Positions 53,567-64,000 of a stretch of 64,000 nucleotides of DNA are shown here, one piece after another; position 1 is the first letter of the stretch, and the number at the start of each line of letters is the position of its first letter. The notes under the pieces were generated by a model, which did no database searches, had not been told where the DNA came from, and saw only the letters and a list, made by a program, of their open reading frames with translations. Position numbers and translations under genes: made by a program. Source of the stretch: Septoria linicola (Eukaryota > Ascomycota > Dothideomycetes > Mycosphaerellales > Mycosphaerellaceae). The stretch spans positions 1,240,001 to 1,304,000 of the forward strand of contig CP099423.1 in NCBI GenBank assembly GCA_024114885.1, read 5' to 3'.

Positions 53567-56509
53567 ATGAAGACAACCACTACCCAAGCATGGGCAGCCG
53601 CACTTGCGGTCATGTCCATGCAAGGACCCTTTACTACTGCGGAGGCTGCGCCCGCTGGACTACAACAGACTGAACCAGAACAGTCACGGCCGAGATACTA
53701 CTATCCTAAGCACGTCAAAAGACAATGGCCAAACCTGACGTCGATATTGGACACGCCGGCCAACTCTAACAGCAATGAAGATGTTTCCGACTCCAGTCCA
53801 GCACGTTTCAACCCTGAGAGGCCTGAGTCTTCCGACCCAGGTGGAATGTTCGCCAGCGCCCTCGAAGCGCTGACTGGTGGCTCGCGGTCTAGCTCCAGTT
53901 CAAGCACCAGCAGCTCTACGACACGTAACAGCACTTCGACTTCGTACAGCAGCACGAGCACTACGCCTCCATTGACGACTTCAACGAGCACCTCCTCGGC
54001 CAGCTCATCGGACGAGGACATATATAACATCCAGGACGAATCCACCACTTCAGATTCAGGATCCGAGACCAACTCCAGCACAGATAGCTCGTCTGCGCCG
54101 AGCGGGTTTGGACTTCCGAGCGCACAGATCGCGTCTGAGACCGAAGTGCAGCCTACGGCATCCTCGAGCGATGAAGAAACCAGCAGCACCTCAACTTCCG
54201 CCACTAACAACGGTCTGCTAGGCAATGGCGGCCTGCTTGGCACTGGAGGTCTTCTTGGAAAGGGAGGCTTGCTTGGACCTGTGCTCGATCCCACTCCGAC
54301 ATCCAGCTCGAGCTCATCGACTTCTACTACAAGCTCGGAGAATGATGCCTCGTTCAACCCGGAGCGTCCAGCAGGCACAGGTACAGGCTCGGGATACGTG
54401 CCGGAGGATGAGCCTACGCCTACGCCACGACCGGACTCGGCGGACGATGACAGGACGAACTCAACGCCAACGAACGGCACTAACACAACTACCCCAGTCA
54501 TCTTTGTTGGACTTTCTACCACTTTCACAAGCACAGTCTCATCTGCCACCAGCACACCTTCAGCAAGCAGTGATGATGCTCCACTACTCTCGCTGGACCT
54601 TGGCGGTATTCTGCCACCGGAGAGCACCAGCGCTGGTACTGGCAACGCTGGCAATGCCCCGGCTGCCACAGCGCCAGCGACTAGCACCACTAGCGGCAAC
54701 GACACAGGATTGCTTGATGGTCTGTTGCCCAGCCCACCTCCCCAAATCACCCCTGCGCCTACGGCAGGTAACGCTACCAACACCACTCAGCCAGAGGCGT
54801 ACGACGTGATTTCGTCTATCTCAAGTGTTGCATCATCTGCTTTGTCGGGCAATGGCACTGGCCTCCTTGGACTGCCGGTCAATACCGCATCGTCTGCTCT
54901 CGAGTCGCTCGCCTCTTCTCTTTATTCAGACCTCGAAAGCGTTGTCGCTACTGCAACGAATCCTTCAGTATCGAGCTCGCTTGCGTCTGGCTTCTCTAGC
55001 ATCTTGTCAGATGCCGCTTCATCTCTTGCTGATGCAACGACGACTGTGGCTTCTGTAAGCGCAAGTACCACTGGCACAGGCATCTCCACTGGATCGTACA
55101 CGTTGAGCACAGTCTCAGGATCGTCTGGCCTTACGCTGATTCCTGTTCCGCTGCCTACCGGCACGACCGCGAGCGCAACAGCGACCGACAACTCTACGTT
55201 CATCAGTACTACTGGCTCGTACTCCACATCAGTTCCATTGACCACCGGCGTGTCTTTCACTCTTTCGGAAAGCTCGCAGACTGCATCTGCCACATCTGGC
55301 GCCTCTACTGGGGCCTCCAACAGCTCGACTGTGGAGGTCATTCCGACCACGAGCTCAAACTCCACCTCTGAGACTGCAACTCTCACGACAGCTCCATCGA
55401 CTACTGCCGAGCCGGACACCACTACCAGCGAGCCGTCCGCCAGCGAGACTATCTCATCGACCACTTCCGAGGCCCCAGTGTCAATCATCCCAACGGCTAC
55501 AAACACTGCCACCAGTATGAGCATTCCGACGTCTCTCGTCTTTGCACCAACTACCACAGCTCCTTCTTCCACGAGCACGGGAACAGAGGTGCCTATCGAT
55601 AGCAGCACGTCGTCCGCCTCTAGTGGTCTGCCAACGGCCATGCCTCGTTTGGTACAGCCTCCGGGTGGCATGCCGCAACCCCCAAGCAACACCACTCTCA
55701 TCCAAGTTGGCTTCAACTACGGGCTTAACTATCCTTTCGTTGTTGGCACCGAGAATTCTGCCAATCAGATCTTCACCTATCTTCCTCAAGGTCTTGCATT
55801 TGCTCTGGGAATCAGCTCTGAGAAGGTCGTGATGAATGGTCTGATGCCATATGACACAACCAAGTCACTGAACTACATCACCACTCTTGCGCAGGCATAT
55901 GTGCCGGGCGACCTGGTCAATCAATTGCAGATGGATCTGCATACTCAGGTGTCCAAGGCCTACAACAACCCAGATGCCGCTGTGCAAATGCTCATGACTA
56001 TGATCAACCCCACGATACCAATCCTACCTGGTGCGAACATGGATAGCAGTGCAGGAACACCAAACTCATACGGTCCAGAAGACAATTCCTCCGACTCTGA
56101 GAACAACGGATCACCAATCGGTGGTGACTCTGGTAGCTCGCAAAAGGTCAAGGGTACTTCGGTTGGCATAGGGATTGGAGCTGTCGCGGGCGCAGCTGTC
56201 TACGCCGCTGCCATGGTCTACGTCGCTCGCCGCTACCGCAACAAGCGAAAGTCTCACAAGCGTGCTAGTTCTGTTGGCTCACCTGGCGAGATGAGTCAAC
56301 GATCGCCTGGCACACCCGGCACCTTGACCGGTGGCACGGGCGGTTACTTCATGTCCGGCGCCAATGGCATACGCGGCTCTGGCACATCCAGAGGCAGTGG
56401 CAGTGGTCGAGGAAGCAGAAACAGTGCAGGCAGCAGCAACAACCGTAGCGTGAGAGAACAGGGAATCAGCGCACCCATCATGGCTGAGAACAGTTTGGGG
56501 TGGAGCTAG
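53567..56509 (+). CDS. MSB2: Msb2-type signalling mucin
   Basis: Single exon, 980 aa; MKTTTTQAWAAALAVMSMQG gives a signal peptide, better than the upstream Met at 53537. Residues about 60-700 are Ser/Thr-rich mucin sequence, including a short GGLLG[N/T/K] repeat block (54222-54285). A conserved extracellular domain follows (FNYGLNYPFVVGTENSANQI, YLPQGLAFALGIS, SLNYITTLAQAYVPGDLV, YNNPDAAVQMLMTMINPTIP). One membrane span lies at about 866-890 (GIGIGAVAGAAVYAAAMVYV), then a basic 90-residue cytoplasmic tail. Msb2 activates the Cdc42-Ste20-Ste11 filamentous-growth MAPK pathway. In plant pathogens it helps sense surfaces for infection. It is usually cleaved, releasing the mucin part. Confidence 0.92.
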   Translation: MKTTTTQAWAAALAVMSMQGPFTTAEAAPAGLQQTEPEQSRPRYYYPKHVKRQWPNLTSILDTPANSNSNEDVSDSSPARFNPERPESSDPGGMFASALEALTGGSRSSSSSSTSSSTTRNSTSTSYSSTSTTPPLTTSTSTSSASSSDEDIYNIQDESTTSDSGSETNSSTDSSSAPSGFGLPSAQIASETEVQPTASSSDEETSSTSTSATNNGLLGNGGLLGTGGLLGKGGLLGPVLDPTPTSSSSSSTSTTSSENDASFNPERPAGTGTGSGYVPEDEPTPTPRPDSADDDRTNSTPTNGTNTTTPVIFVGLSTTFTSTVSSATSTPSASSDDAPLLSLDLGGILPPESTSAGTGNAGNAPAATAPATSTTSGNDTGLLDGLLPSPPPQITPAPTAGNATNTTQPEAYDVISSISSVASSALSGNGTGLLGLPVNTASSALESLASSLYSDLESVVATATNPSVSSSLASGFSSILSDAASSLADATTTVASVSASTTGTGISTGSYTLSTVSGSSGLTLIPVPLPTGTTASATATDNSTFISTTGSYSTSVPLTTGVSFTLSESSQTASATSGASTGASNSSTVEVIPTTSSNSTSETATLTTAPSTTAEPDTTTSEPSASETISSTTSEAPVSIIPTATNTATSMSIPTSLVFAPTTTAPSSTSTGTEVPIDSSTSSASSGLPTAMPRLVQPPGGMPQPPSNTTLIQVGFNYGLNYPFVVGTENSANQIFTYLPQGLAFALGISSEKVVMNGLMPYDTTKSLNYITTLAQAYVPGDLVNQLQMDLHTQVSKAYNNPDAAVQMLMTMINPTIPILPGANMDSSAGTPNSYGPEDNSSDSENNGSPIGGDSGSSQKVKGTSVGIGIGAVAGAAVYAAAMVYVARRYRNKRKSHKRASSVGSPGEMSQRSPGTPGTLTGGTGGYFMSGANGIRGSGTSRGSGSGRGSRNSAGSSNNRSVREQGISAPIMAENSLGWS
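54222..54285 (+). repeat. GGLLG pentapeptide-type repeat in MSB2
   Basis: Four consecutive GGLLG-x units (x = N, T, K, P) interrupt the mucin region, with matching DNA repeats of about 18 bp (GGCTTGCTTGG-like). It is a local low-complexity expansion. Confidence 0.8.
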
Positions 56510-57857
56510 ATGGAGGGGTTTGAGTGCACGCGACAGGAAACGATCGGTCTCGACGAGGAATGTTCGCGTGCACTTGGAGAGGACGATTATACCAGGCACT
56601 CGTGCCACAGACAGCCTTTTCTCATTACAGATGTTCGACTTCATTCATCATTGGTCCCGCCACGGCATTGCTCTCACAATCCCCGGCACAGCCTTCTCTG
56701 TACATAGTCCCGACAGATTCTCTCATACAGGACTGAGCAATGATGATGTACAATCTCCACTTGTTCATCTTCGTCCCGTGCATTCAATGATCTATGGGCA
56801 GGGTCTAGACCGCGAATCGCGGTTTGGGTTTCACGTGCCGTCGTTTCAGCTTACCTTGCTCCGTGAAACCTTCATGGCAAGGGTTACCGCACGACGCACG
56901 TCATAGCGATACTTTTCGTCGCGGCATTGCAGACATTTGGTCGAGTCATGCTCATGCGATCGTGCTGTTGCCGTTTGCGTGGTGTGGCTGATGAGGAGTA
57001 AGTTGATATCAGGGTGATGAGGGGGAGGGAGGGCCCTGGGAAGAAACGTTTCATGTCGGGCTAGTAAGCTTTTTGTCGCAGAGGTCTGGACTTTTGGAAG
57101 GTGGACTTCACTTCGTTGTTGTGGTGCAGTGACGGGCTGATCGATGAGGAAGAGACGTTGCAAGAGGGTCAGCACTATTTTCTTGCGATCTGCCATACAA
57201 GCCTATCAGGCTGTTTCTAGCCGGAATCCTGTTGCTGCTTGAACAATCATACATCGGCTATGTCAACTCGATATCTTGCGGGAGGTTCGATACCATGCTG
57301 GGCTCCTGGCGGTAGCTGTCCGGCCTACCTAGATCATGGTCGGTGGGAGGGATGAATGTGGTCCTTCTGCTGCAGCACAGATTCATCGTGCAATCACATG
57401 CAATTCGACGTGATCCAGAGACTGACTCTCGACGTAGCCACTGCGCTTTCGACATGGGCGGTACTAGAGCAGACAGACGGAGTGCAAGTGTTCTGTGGGA
57501 ACAGTTCTTCCGTACACTGACGGCCAAAACTGGTGGCACCCTCGGCTCAAGCACAACGCGCGAAAAGTCACGTTCGTAGAACCGCATCTACGTCCATTGT
57601 GGACGGTAAGAGCTGAGGTCTTGCGGTCTGCCACGCAAGCCGCGTAAGAGATGTTGGCAGTGAAGGTGTAACTAGTGCTTCAGATCTGCCAGAGCCGAAA
57701 GCGATGCCAATGCAGAAGAGTCCGATATCGCAGCGAGCAGCATACATTACCACAAACTAACTCCCATCACCTCCATTGCTTTGCTGACCATATCTCAGCA
57801 ACATTAGCGTAGGCTCCAAACTTTTGACCGCTTGTTGTCACAACTGCGGCTGCCAAC
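56510..57857. other. Intergenic region MSB2 / lyase
   Basis: 3' region of MSB2 and promoter of the lyase. Minus frames at 56846-57196 and 57258-57587 lack motifs. Confidence 0.5.
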
Positions 57858-59234
57858 ATGCCTGTCAGCGCGATAGATTCCTTCCTCTTCAAGAATCTCT
57901 TCGGGACACAAGAAATTAGAGACATATTCGAAGACTCCGCATACACTGCATATTGCGTACAAGTCGAATTGCAACTGGCTCGAGCGCAAGCAGAATGTGG
58001 TGTGATTCTACAAAAGGCTGCCGCTGGCATTGCCCGCGCAATTAGCAATTTGACGCTTGATCACGACCGCCTTGCCCGAGAGACTGACATCGTGGGCTAC
58101 CCTATCCTGCCGCTAGTCCGACAGCTAGTAGAAGCTTGTGATGAGGACTCTGGGAGACATGTGCATTGGGGAGCCACTACTCAAGACATTCAAGACACTG
58201 CAGCAGTCCTTCAGATGAAGTCCGGCCTCGACCTTGTTGAGCTCCAGCTGAAAGCCGTCATCAGGACGCTTTCATCACTGTCGGCCAAGTATAGAGATAC
58301 GGCAATGGCAGGACGCACTCATCTTCAGCATGCCCTGCCTGTCACCTTTGGCTACAAATGTGCTGTCTACCTTTCCAGCTTCCAACGCCACCTCGAGCGG
58401 CTTGAGCAGCTCCGACCGCGGTGTCTGCTCGTACAGTTTGGTGGTGCAGCTGACACTTTGGCGTCTCTGGGATCAGACGCATCCAAGTCGTTGTTCGTCC
58501 GAGCCCAACTTGCCAAGAATCTCGACCTTTACGACCCTTCCATAACATGGCACACAGCTCGGGATGGCATAGCGGAGATTATCAATTTTCTTGCCTTGAT
58601 CGGCGGCTCGTTGGGCAAGCTTGCAACTGATCTGATTGTTATGTCATCGAACGAGTTCAGCGAAGTCAGTGAGCCATTCGTACCACATCGGGGGGCTTCA
58701 AGCACAATGCCACAGAAACGCAACCCGATCAGCTCAGAAGTCATTCTAGCCGCCTCGAAGATGCTTCGCGCCAACGCTGGCTTATGCCTCGATGCTATGA
58801 TCACAGATTTTGAACGAGCCACCGGACCTTGGCACATTGAGTGGGCTGCAGTGCCCGAGTCTTTTGTGCTTACTGTTGGCGCTCTGTCGCAAGCTGACTT
58901 TGCACTTGCAGGACTTGTGGTCAATGTCGACCAGATGCAAAAGAATTTGCACTCTACGAAAGGCTTGATAGTCGCAGAAGCCGTAATGATGGAGCTGGCT
59001 AAAAGCGTGGGTCGGCAAAGAGCTCATGACATCGTGTACGAGGCTTGTCGTGCCACCATCGAAAGCAACGACCCGGAAAAGACCTTGTTCGATGATCTTT
59101 CAAGAAGAGAAGAGGTTGCGAACGCTCTAGAAGACAACAAATTGAGAGAGATGTGCAAGCCTGAGAACTACTTGGGCTCTGCGGCAAGTATGGTTGACGC
59201 TGTGCTGAGTGTCAATGCGAGGCTTGGGATCTAG
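57858..59234 (+). CDS. Bacterial-type 3-carboxymuconate cycloisomerase / adenylosuccinate lyase-like enzyme
   Basis: Single exon, 458 aa, full length for the class II fumarase/aspartase superfamily. It has the three conserved regions: HWGATTQDIQDTA, GRTHLQHALPVTFGYK (with the catalytic His pair region) and the signature GASSTMPQKRNP. The overall pattern is closest to PcaB-like 3-carboxy-cis,cis-muconate cycloisomerase and its adenylosuccinate-lyase-like relatives. Fungal beta-ketoadipate pathways normally use an unrelated beta-propeller lactonizing enzyme, so a PcaB-type protein with no intron may trace to bacterial transfer (inference). No protocatechuate-pathway genes are adjacent. Adenylosuccinate lyase of purine synthesis is less likely because the fungal enzyme is a different subfamily. 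Confidence 0.75.
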   Translation: MPVSAIDSFLFKNLFGTQEIRDIFEDSAYTAYCVQVELQLARAQAECGVILQKAAAGIARAISNLTLDHDRLARETDIVGYPILPLVRQLVEACDEDSGRHVHWGATTQDIQDTAAVLQMKSGLDLVELQLKAVIRTLSSLSAKYRDTAMAGRTHLQHALPVTFGYKCAVYLSSFQRHLERLEQLRPRCLLVQFGGAADTLASLGSDASKSLFVRAQLAKNLDLYDPSITWHTARDGIAEIINFLALIGGSLGKLATDLIVMSSNEFSEVSEPFVPHRGASSTMPQKRNPISSEVILAASKMLRANAGLCLDAMITDFERATGPWHIEWAAVPESFVLTVGALSQADFALAGLVVNVDQMQKNLHSTKGLIVAEAVMMELAKSVGRQRAHDIVYEACRATIESNDPEKTLFDDLSRREEVANALEDNKLREMCKPENYLGSAASMVDAVLSVNARLGI

Positions 59235-62200
59235 TGACACGCTTCCAGTATCGTCTCCTTGACAGTACTCGAGGCGCGGCAAACTCGCTGCAATCATGTC
59301 GAAGGAAAGCCGGGTCATGCTTCAGGCTGAACCGGCTCTACCTAGAGCATGCCACTCATGCTACCGTCTACCTTAGCGAGACGCCGCCGATGAGAGATGA
59401 CCTCGAGGCGCATCAATCAGATACACGCATTTGTCGAGTGAACCGCGGGAGCCATCAATGAGTTTCCACGAATTACTTTGATTCAGTCTCGTCACCGACG
59501 ATCTGCAAGCCATATCTGGTCCTGATTTCGTCCTTGATGTTCTGTAGCTCCGACGACGCCTCAAGTGGCAAGTATGTCCGCGGAGCAGAAGCACAAAAAT
59601 ATCGTGAGCGCATGTCATTAGTTTTACCTCTGTAGGCGTGGTTCTTTAATGCGAGATTCGGACAACATCCACTAGCTTTAGGTAGATGGAGACCAGTAGC
59701 ATCGCATGAGACCATGTGTAGTAATATCGTATACTCAGCGTACGGCATCAGGTCAATATACTCCGTTGCACGACTCGGGTATTCTTAGCCACAATCGCCG
59801 CTTCATCTGGGCGAACTCTTCGATCCATCTCCGCAGCGCCCTCACATGAGGCTGCCGACGATGATAGGGTTTGAGCTGTTCGTTCCCAATTCCGCATCAG
59901 CAGGAGCTTCGGCATATGGGTTTGATGTCCAGGCATCCGCGTCAGCTTTGTTGTGGCCTTCTTCGCCCATGTTGATTGAGTCGAGGGGAGCAGAGGGACG
60001 AGCAGGGCTTCCGTTTTTGTATTTCCGCCTATTCACTTTGAGGACGGTGATCAGGTGAATTGACGCGTGACCCATTCAGTTTCGCATGTCGTTCATTCAC
60101 TGCTTGAGCGTTTGCATGTGCGTTGCGCAATTCGAACGTGCAGCTGAAATTTGTCGACCAGCGTCATGACCTGACGATTCACTTCGATAGTGGTCGCCCA
60201 CAACATCAAGCTTCCTCGGGGGGGGGGGGTTGATCATCTCGTGGTACACTTAAGACAGACCCGACGCCACCCTGCCGCTCCTTGAGCCAAGCGCTTGATC
60301 GGAACATTTTCTCGTGGCTCAAGGTGCGGAGAATAATTGAACTCTACTGAGACATCACGTCCAACAGGGAGCTTCGTTACGGTGTCCGTCATGGCGACAC
60401 AGTACTGTCTAACGACCAGGCTGAGTCAGAGCGACCTTCATGTCTAGCAGCCTTTGTGGCACATGGCGGTTCAGATGGTCCTCTGTGCATTTGTTGCTCA
60501 TTCACGACCGACGACCCAATCCCACTACAGGTCAGCAGAGTATCAGCTTTGATGTCGTTCTCGATCTATACGTCTGGAGCTGCTAACGCACTCCGCCATC
60601 ACGTGCCTATGCACAGTGAGGACAATGTAGATGACACTTGCCACCAGATGTTCGGGAATGGCGCTTCAATGGCAGCGAAACCATCACGCACTTTTTCTTG
60701 ACGTGGTTGGATCTTGCAGGAAGATGACGCTGACCAGGAACTGCTCCCGCAGGCCCGACCACCTGGTTACTGATTGCGCAGTAGTGTAGCAGACCCTTTG
60801 GACTGCCAGCCTTTTCAGCTGCTCCTATTCGTGAACGTCGAGTGCAAATCCGACTCAAGAGGCTCTGCACAGACGGTAGTCGGTAGGGCTAGGTGTTGTA
60901 GGCGAGAGGGATGCAGCGTCTGAACTCTCTTCCACGCATGTAGCCCACGCCTTAGGTAAGTGAGCCTGGCACATCGGAAAGTGGCAATCTTGTCAGCTTA
61001 CTTGTAAGCCCAACGCCACATCCATTGCAGTCGGCTCTTGTCGACACTCGAATACCAGCCCAACGATGGTGTGGTGGCGACGGAGGCGTGCCCGACATAA
61101 TGATAAACACCGTGTTGCTCGGTGATCGAGAGCCGCAGTCAGTTGGAGCCACAACGGACCTCGGCCGATCGTAAACCAAGAATAGCGAAGATCTGATGTA
61201 TTGCGTGGGGGTGGACTTCAAGGCTGAAGCGTTCCATCAGCTTCATGATCCGCCTGTGTGTCATGTTTGCAGGATCCCGAGAAGTCTGTGGCATCAGTCC
61301 AAGCAAAGAACGATGACGGGCTTCTCGTGATGTAGGCAACACCACGGCGTCGAAAAGAGACGAGCGATGTGCGGCGTTGCCATGATTTTGCACAATCGAT
61401 CGCAATGCCCGAACGCGTACAGCTAGTAGGGCAATGCTGGAGCAAGCTCCGACAGAACGCGTTCGTGCTCGGTTTTGGCGCATTGTTTTCTTCCAAAGAC
61501 GAGTTTCTGTTAGTTATGAGAATCAGTTGTCGTTATGCTGGTCAGGGCGCCCGCTTGCAAAGTTTGTGGTCAGCATGCATGCTGCATGAGAACCTGCGCC
61601 GGCTTTTAGAGTTCGACTATCGCCAGAACCACGAGGCGCTGCAAGCTTGTCTCGCAAAGCAGGTCACCTGGCGCGCAAGTAGAAATCAATGTGATGACGT
61701 TATTGGCCTGGACGTGTTTCGCACAGCAGGCATATGGTCGTCGGGTCGCGATGCTGTGAGCCTGTCGTGCTGCAGCGTCGCCTTGGCCTGCTCGGAAAGG
61801 CGTTGGGGATGCAGCCAGAAGGATGCGATACATCGAGTTTCCCCGCTTTGAGTGCGACATGCAACAAGCCAGGACGAGTGTTTGATCTTGCTGTGATCGG
61901 TGCTTGGGTGATCTGGACAAAGACCCTGTAGCGAATAGGCGTCCGAGGAATAAGCAAGATGCCGTGCTTGTAGGCGTAGCTTTGCTGCCATCGCTCCTAT
62001 ACATGTACATTAGTCGTCCGCCTCTGCCGGATTGGCGATGCAGAGGCCTGCGAGGCGTTTTTCGGTGCAGTTTGCAAAGGATCGCTGGTTCTGCTAAGGA
62101 CTTTCCCAAGTCACATCCCGCGCTTTGCCTGGCGTAGCGAGTGGGGTACACTTTTGCTCCAGCTCTGCACTCGACGACTTCAAAGCAACAGCACTAGAAG

Positions 62201-62674
62201 GGGGACAACCAGAGTGCTTGTCTCTTGTGTAACAGGACGTCGATCAGGCATTGCCCATCGGACACATTGGCGCCGGCGCTCTCGCGCAACTGGCTCCGCC
62301 TCCGCAGCTGTGATCCATCGGACATCCTGGCACTCGCATTGTGAGGCGCGATCTTGTGGTCACCACTCAACAGACCTGTGGACGAGTCTCGTGCCTTGCC
62401 GCGCTCACCTTCGCTCTGCCTGCCTGCCTTCCTCCGTCATCACTCTCTGACTACCTCGTGACTGCCTCGACAACGCCGTTGTGTTGAGAGACCGTCCCCG
62501 CTCACCACATTCGCCCTCTGCTGCTGCACTTCGGGAGATGACGAGGGCCTCTGCGAGACGCTGCAATTCGAGCAGGCGACAAGCGACGAGTAACTTTCGA
62601 CACACTATTTCCAGCACTTGCGACAGCTCGCCTCGCAGCAGGTGGTTCGCGGACCAGACCTGCTAAGTGCAACT
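59235..62674. other. 3.4-kb region upstream of the C2H2 transcription factor
   Basis: No supported gene. Overlapping unrelated frames at 61369-61851 (plus) and 61606-62151 (minus) were considered and not called. A run of 12 G lies at 60218-60229. From about 62390 the plus strand becomes CT-rich, consistent with a transcription start and leader of the factor at 62675. Confidence 0.5.
60218..60229. repeat. Poly-G run (12)
   Basis: Twelve consecutive G on the plus strand; likely length-variable and error-prone in sequencing. Confidence 0.9.
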
Positions 62675-64000
62675 ATGAGTGCGAAGAATGTGGATGCGGC
62701 GCCGCTAGGTTCGCGGCCCGCCAGCAGGAAGGACGAGGAGGAGGTGGAGATGGAAGACGCCGACCACGAGGAAGTCGACAAGACGTCCGCGAAGCGCTCC
62801 AAGAAGAAGCGGCGAGTCATCAAGATCACGGACAAGAAGTACGAATGCCCGCAGGCCGACTGTGGCAAGTCGTATTCGAGAGCGGAGCATCTGTATAGGC
62901 ATCAACTGAACCGTTCGTACTCCCCGAAGTCAAACCCAACATGGTGTAGAATATCGTGACTGACTATCGCAACAGATACGCCCAAGCAGATATATCACTG
63001 CGACTTTCCAGGATGTGATCGCAATTTTGTGCGCGCTGATCTGTGCGCGAGACACAAGGAGCGCCACACAGCCAAAGGATCGCACCTCCAGCGCAAAGAT
63101 GCCTTTATGAACAGTCAACGGCAACAACAGTCACAGCAGCAGCTATCAAACGTCGCAGGCTCCAATGCTGCGAATGATTCTGCGACGTCTGGACCATCAA
63201 ACAACATCTCATCCTCGCCGGTAGACTCGGCGCACCCGGCTCAGCAGTCGACTACCAAGCAGGAACCCAACGCATACCGCCCTCAAACTGCACAACAACC
63301 TCAGACGCCATACACAACTGTGGGAGGCGAACGCGAGTACCCCCAACATTCGCAACAAATCCAACAACTTCCACCCGTGCAGGCCAGCACTGTCAATTGC
63401 GTGAACCCTCAGCTCGCTGCTGGAGGATCCTACAGTGCTTTCCCGACCAGTTTCAACGATGGCGCCACGCAGGTCTTCCCATCGCCATCGTCTACGAATA
63501 ATAGACGCTACAGCATGGACAATCAATATAACCGCCCCTCCTCAATGACAAGCGGCTATACACAGCCGCTTCCGATGCATCCTCCTCCAGTGCCGGGTCA
63601 GCAGCCGCTTGGTGCCATGTACACGCAATCACCGTATCAGCCTCAAGGTGCCAACCAGCAAGGAGAGACTCTTGCTCCCAATGAACCGGCATCATCTATG
63701 CCCTCCTTGCCACCATTTGGCATGCCCCCTCCAGCTTATAGTGACCGCTCGAGCGCCATGTCACCACCTGCTGTTGGTCCGGAATATGCAACGCACATGA
63801 ACACTGCTGCACCAATTGCTATGTATCCTGAGCTTGACGCATTTGGTCATTTCACCGGGCAGTACTCAATGCCTGTCTTTGGCACTGACGGTTTCAACCG
63901 ATCACCACAATCAGGTTTTGACGAACTACTGTTTGCCGGTCTCTTGGATGGTAGCAACATGAATGTGGATGTGCCTTCACCCCCGCCTGACCTACCGTAT
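62675..64000 (+). CDS. C2H2 zinc-finger transcription factor, 5' part (runs off window)
   Basis: Exons 62675-62912 and 62976-64000+ (63-nt intron with CTGAC) give 421 aa with no stop before the window edge. An acidic then basic N-terminus (KRSKKKRRVIKI) leads into two adjacent C2H2 fingers at about residues 58-112: CPQADCGKSYSRAEHLYRH and CDFPGCDRNFVRADLCARH. The splice junction falls in the linker (HQLNHTPKQIY). The rest is Gln/Pro/Ser-rich and disordered, typical of an activator. Two fingers followed by a long tail match the fungal class that carries a C-terminal fungal transcription factor (middle homology) domain, which would lie beyond the window. Targets unknown. Confidence 0.85.

Noticed and set aside
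53701..54786. 361-codon frame antisense to MSB2 (and another at 54922-55716)
   Set aside because: Val/Glu/Leu-rich mirror of Ser/Thr mucin codons; expected from repetitive coding DNA.
61369..62151. Overlapping long frames on both strands upstream of the transcription factor
   Set aside because: They contradict each other and neither carries a recognisable domain.

Overview
The window is nuclear DNA of a filamentous ascomycete (Pezizomycotina). The GT-AG introns are short (mostly 45-77 nt) and often carry CTNAC-like branch sites. The gene set (Msb2-type mucin, trifunctional folate protein, hybrid histidine kinase, Atp23, TIP41, Aurora, Rab GDI, Rad4) is that of a sugar-yeast-unlike mould. The hypothetical genes (many F-box-like genes, a DUF7587-like protein, a Gln/Tyr-rich small secreted protein) and a repeat-induced-point-mutation (RIP)-like AT-rich relic suggest a Dothideomycete, perhaps Mycosphaerellales. 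That placement is inference. || Layout, left to right. 0-3 kb: decayed DUF3435/FluG-like fragments, a decayed copy of the end of an enoyl-CoA hydratase gene, the intact peroxisomal hydratase, and an intron-containing tRNA-Asn. 3-7 kb: GAF-hybrid histidine kinase. 7-9.9 kb: gene-poor, with a tRNA-like relic and an 85-bp palindrome. 9.9-20.2 kb: dense housekeeping block: sorting nexin 4 / SRP receptor beta (divergent pair), FOL1 / nitronate monooxygenase (divergent pair), a Myb-like hypothetical and a 66-aa membrane protein. 20-28 kb: sparse, with an F-box/LRR gene, an AT-rich RIP-like island, a hypothetical and a broken F-box-like gene. 28-31.5 kb: TIP41 / Aurora kinase divergent pair, then ATP23. 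32-38.6 kb: membrane-anchored F-box-like protein, small secreted Q/Y-rich protein, single-C2H2-finger protein and a four-copy 128-bp tandem repeat. 39-50.7 kb: Rab GDI, RING-H2 membrane protein, two hypotheticals, RAD4. 53.6-64 kb: MSB2 signalling mucin, a bacterial-type fumarase/aspartase-superfamily lyase, and the 5' part of a C2H2 transcription factor that runs off the window. || How the genes relate: they are not an operon or obvious metabolic cluster. They are independent eukaryotic genes; the notable shared themes are head-to-head promoters and two environmental sensors (histidine kinase, Msb2). || Quality note: three otherwise conserved or coherent genes (histidine kinase, sorting nexin 4, Myb-like gene) each need exactly one extra base to restore frame, and every exon length then adds up to whole codons. 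This points to single-base assembly errors more than to pseudogenes. A fourth gene (F-box-like at 27.3 kb) has the opposite sign of shift. || The least explained objects are the 128-bp tandem array with splice-like signals (38.06-38.6 kb), the Q/Y-rich secreted protein, the tightly packed 66-aa/Myb-like gene pair, and the DUF3435-like remnants.
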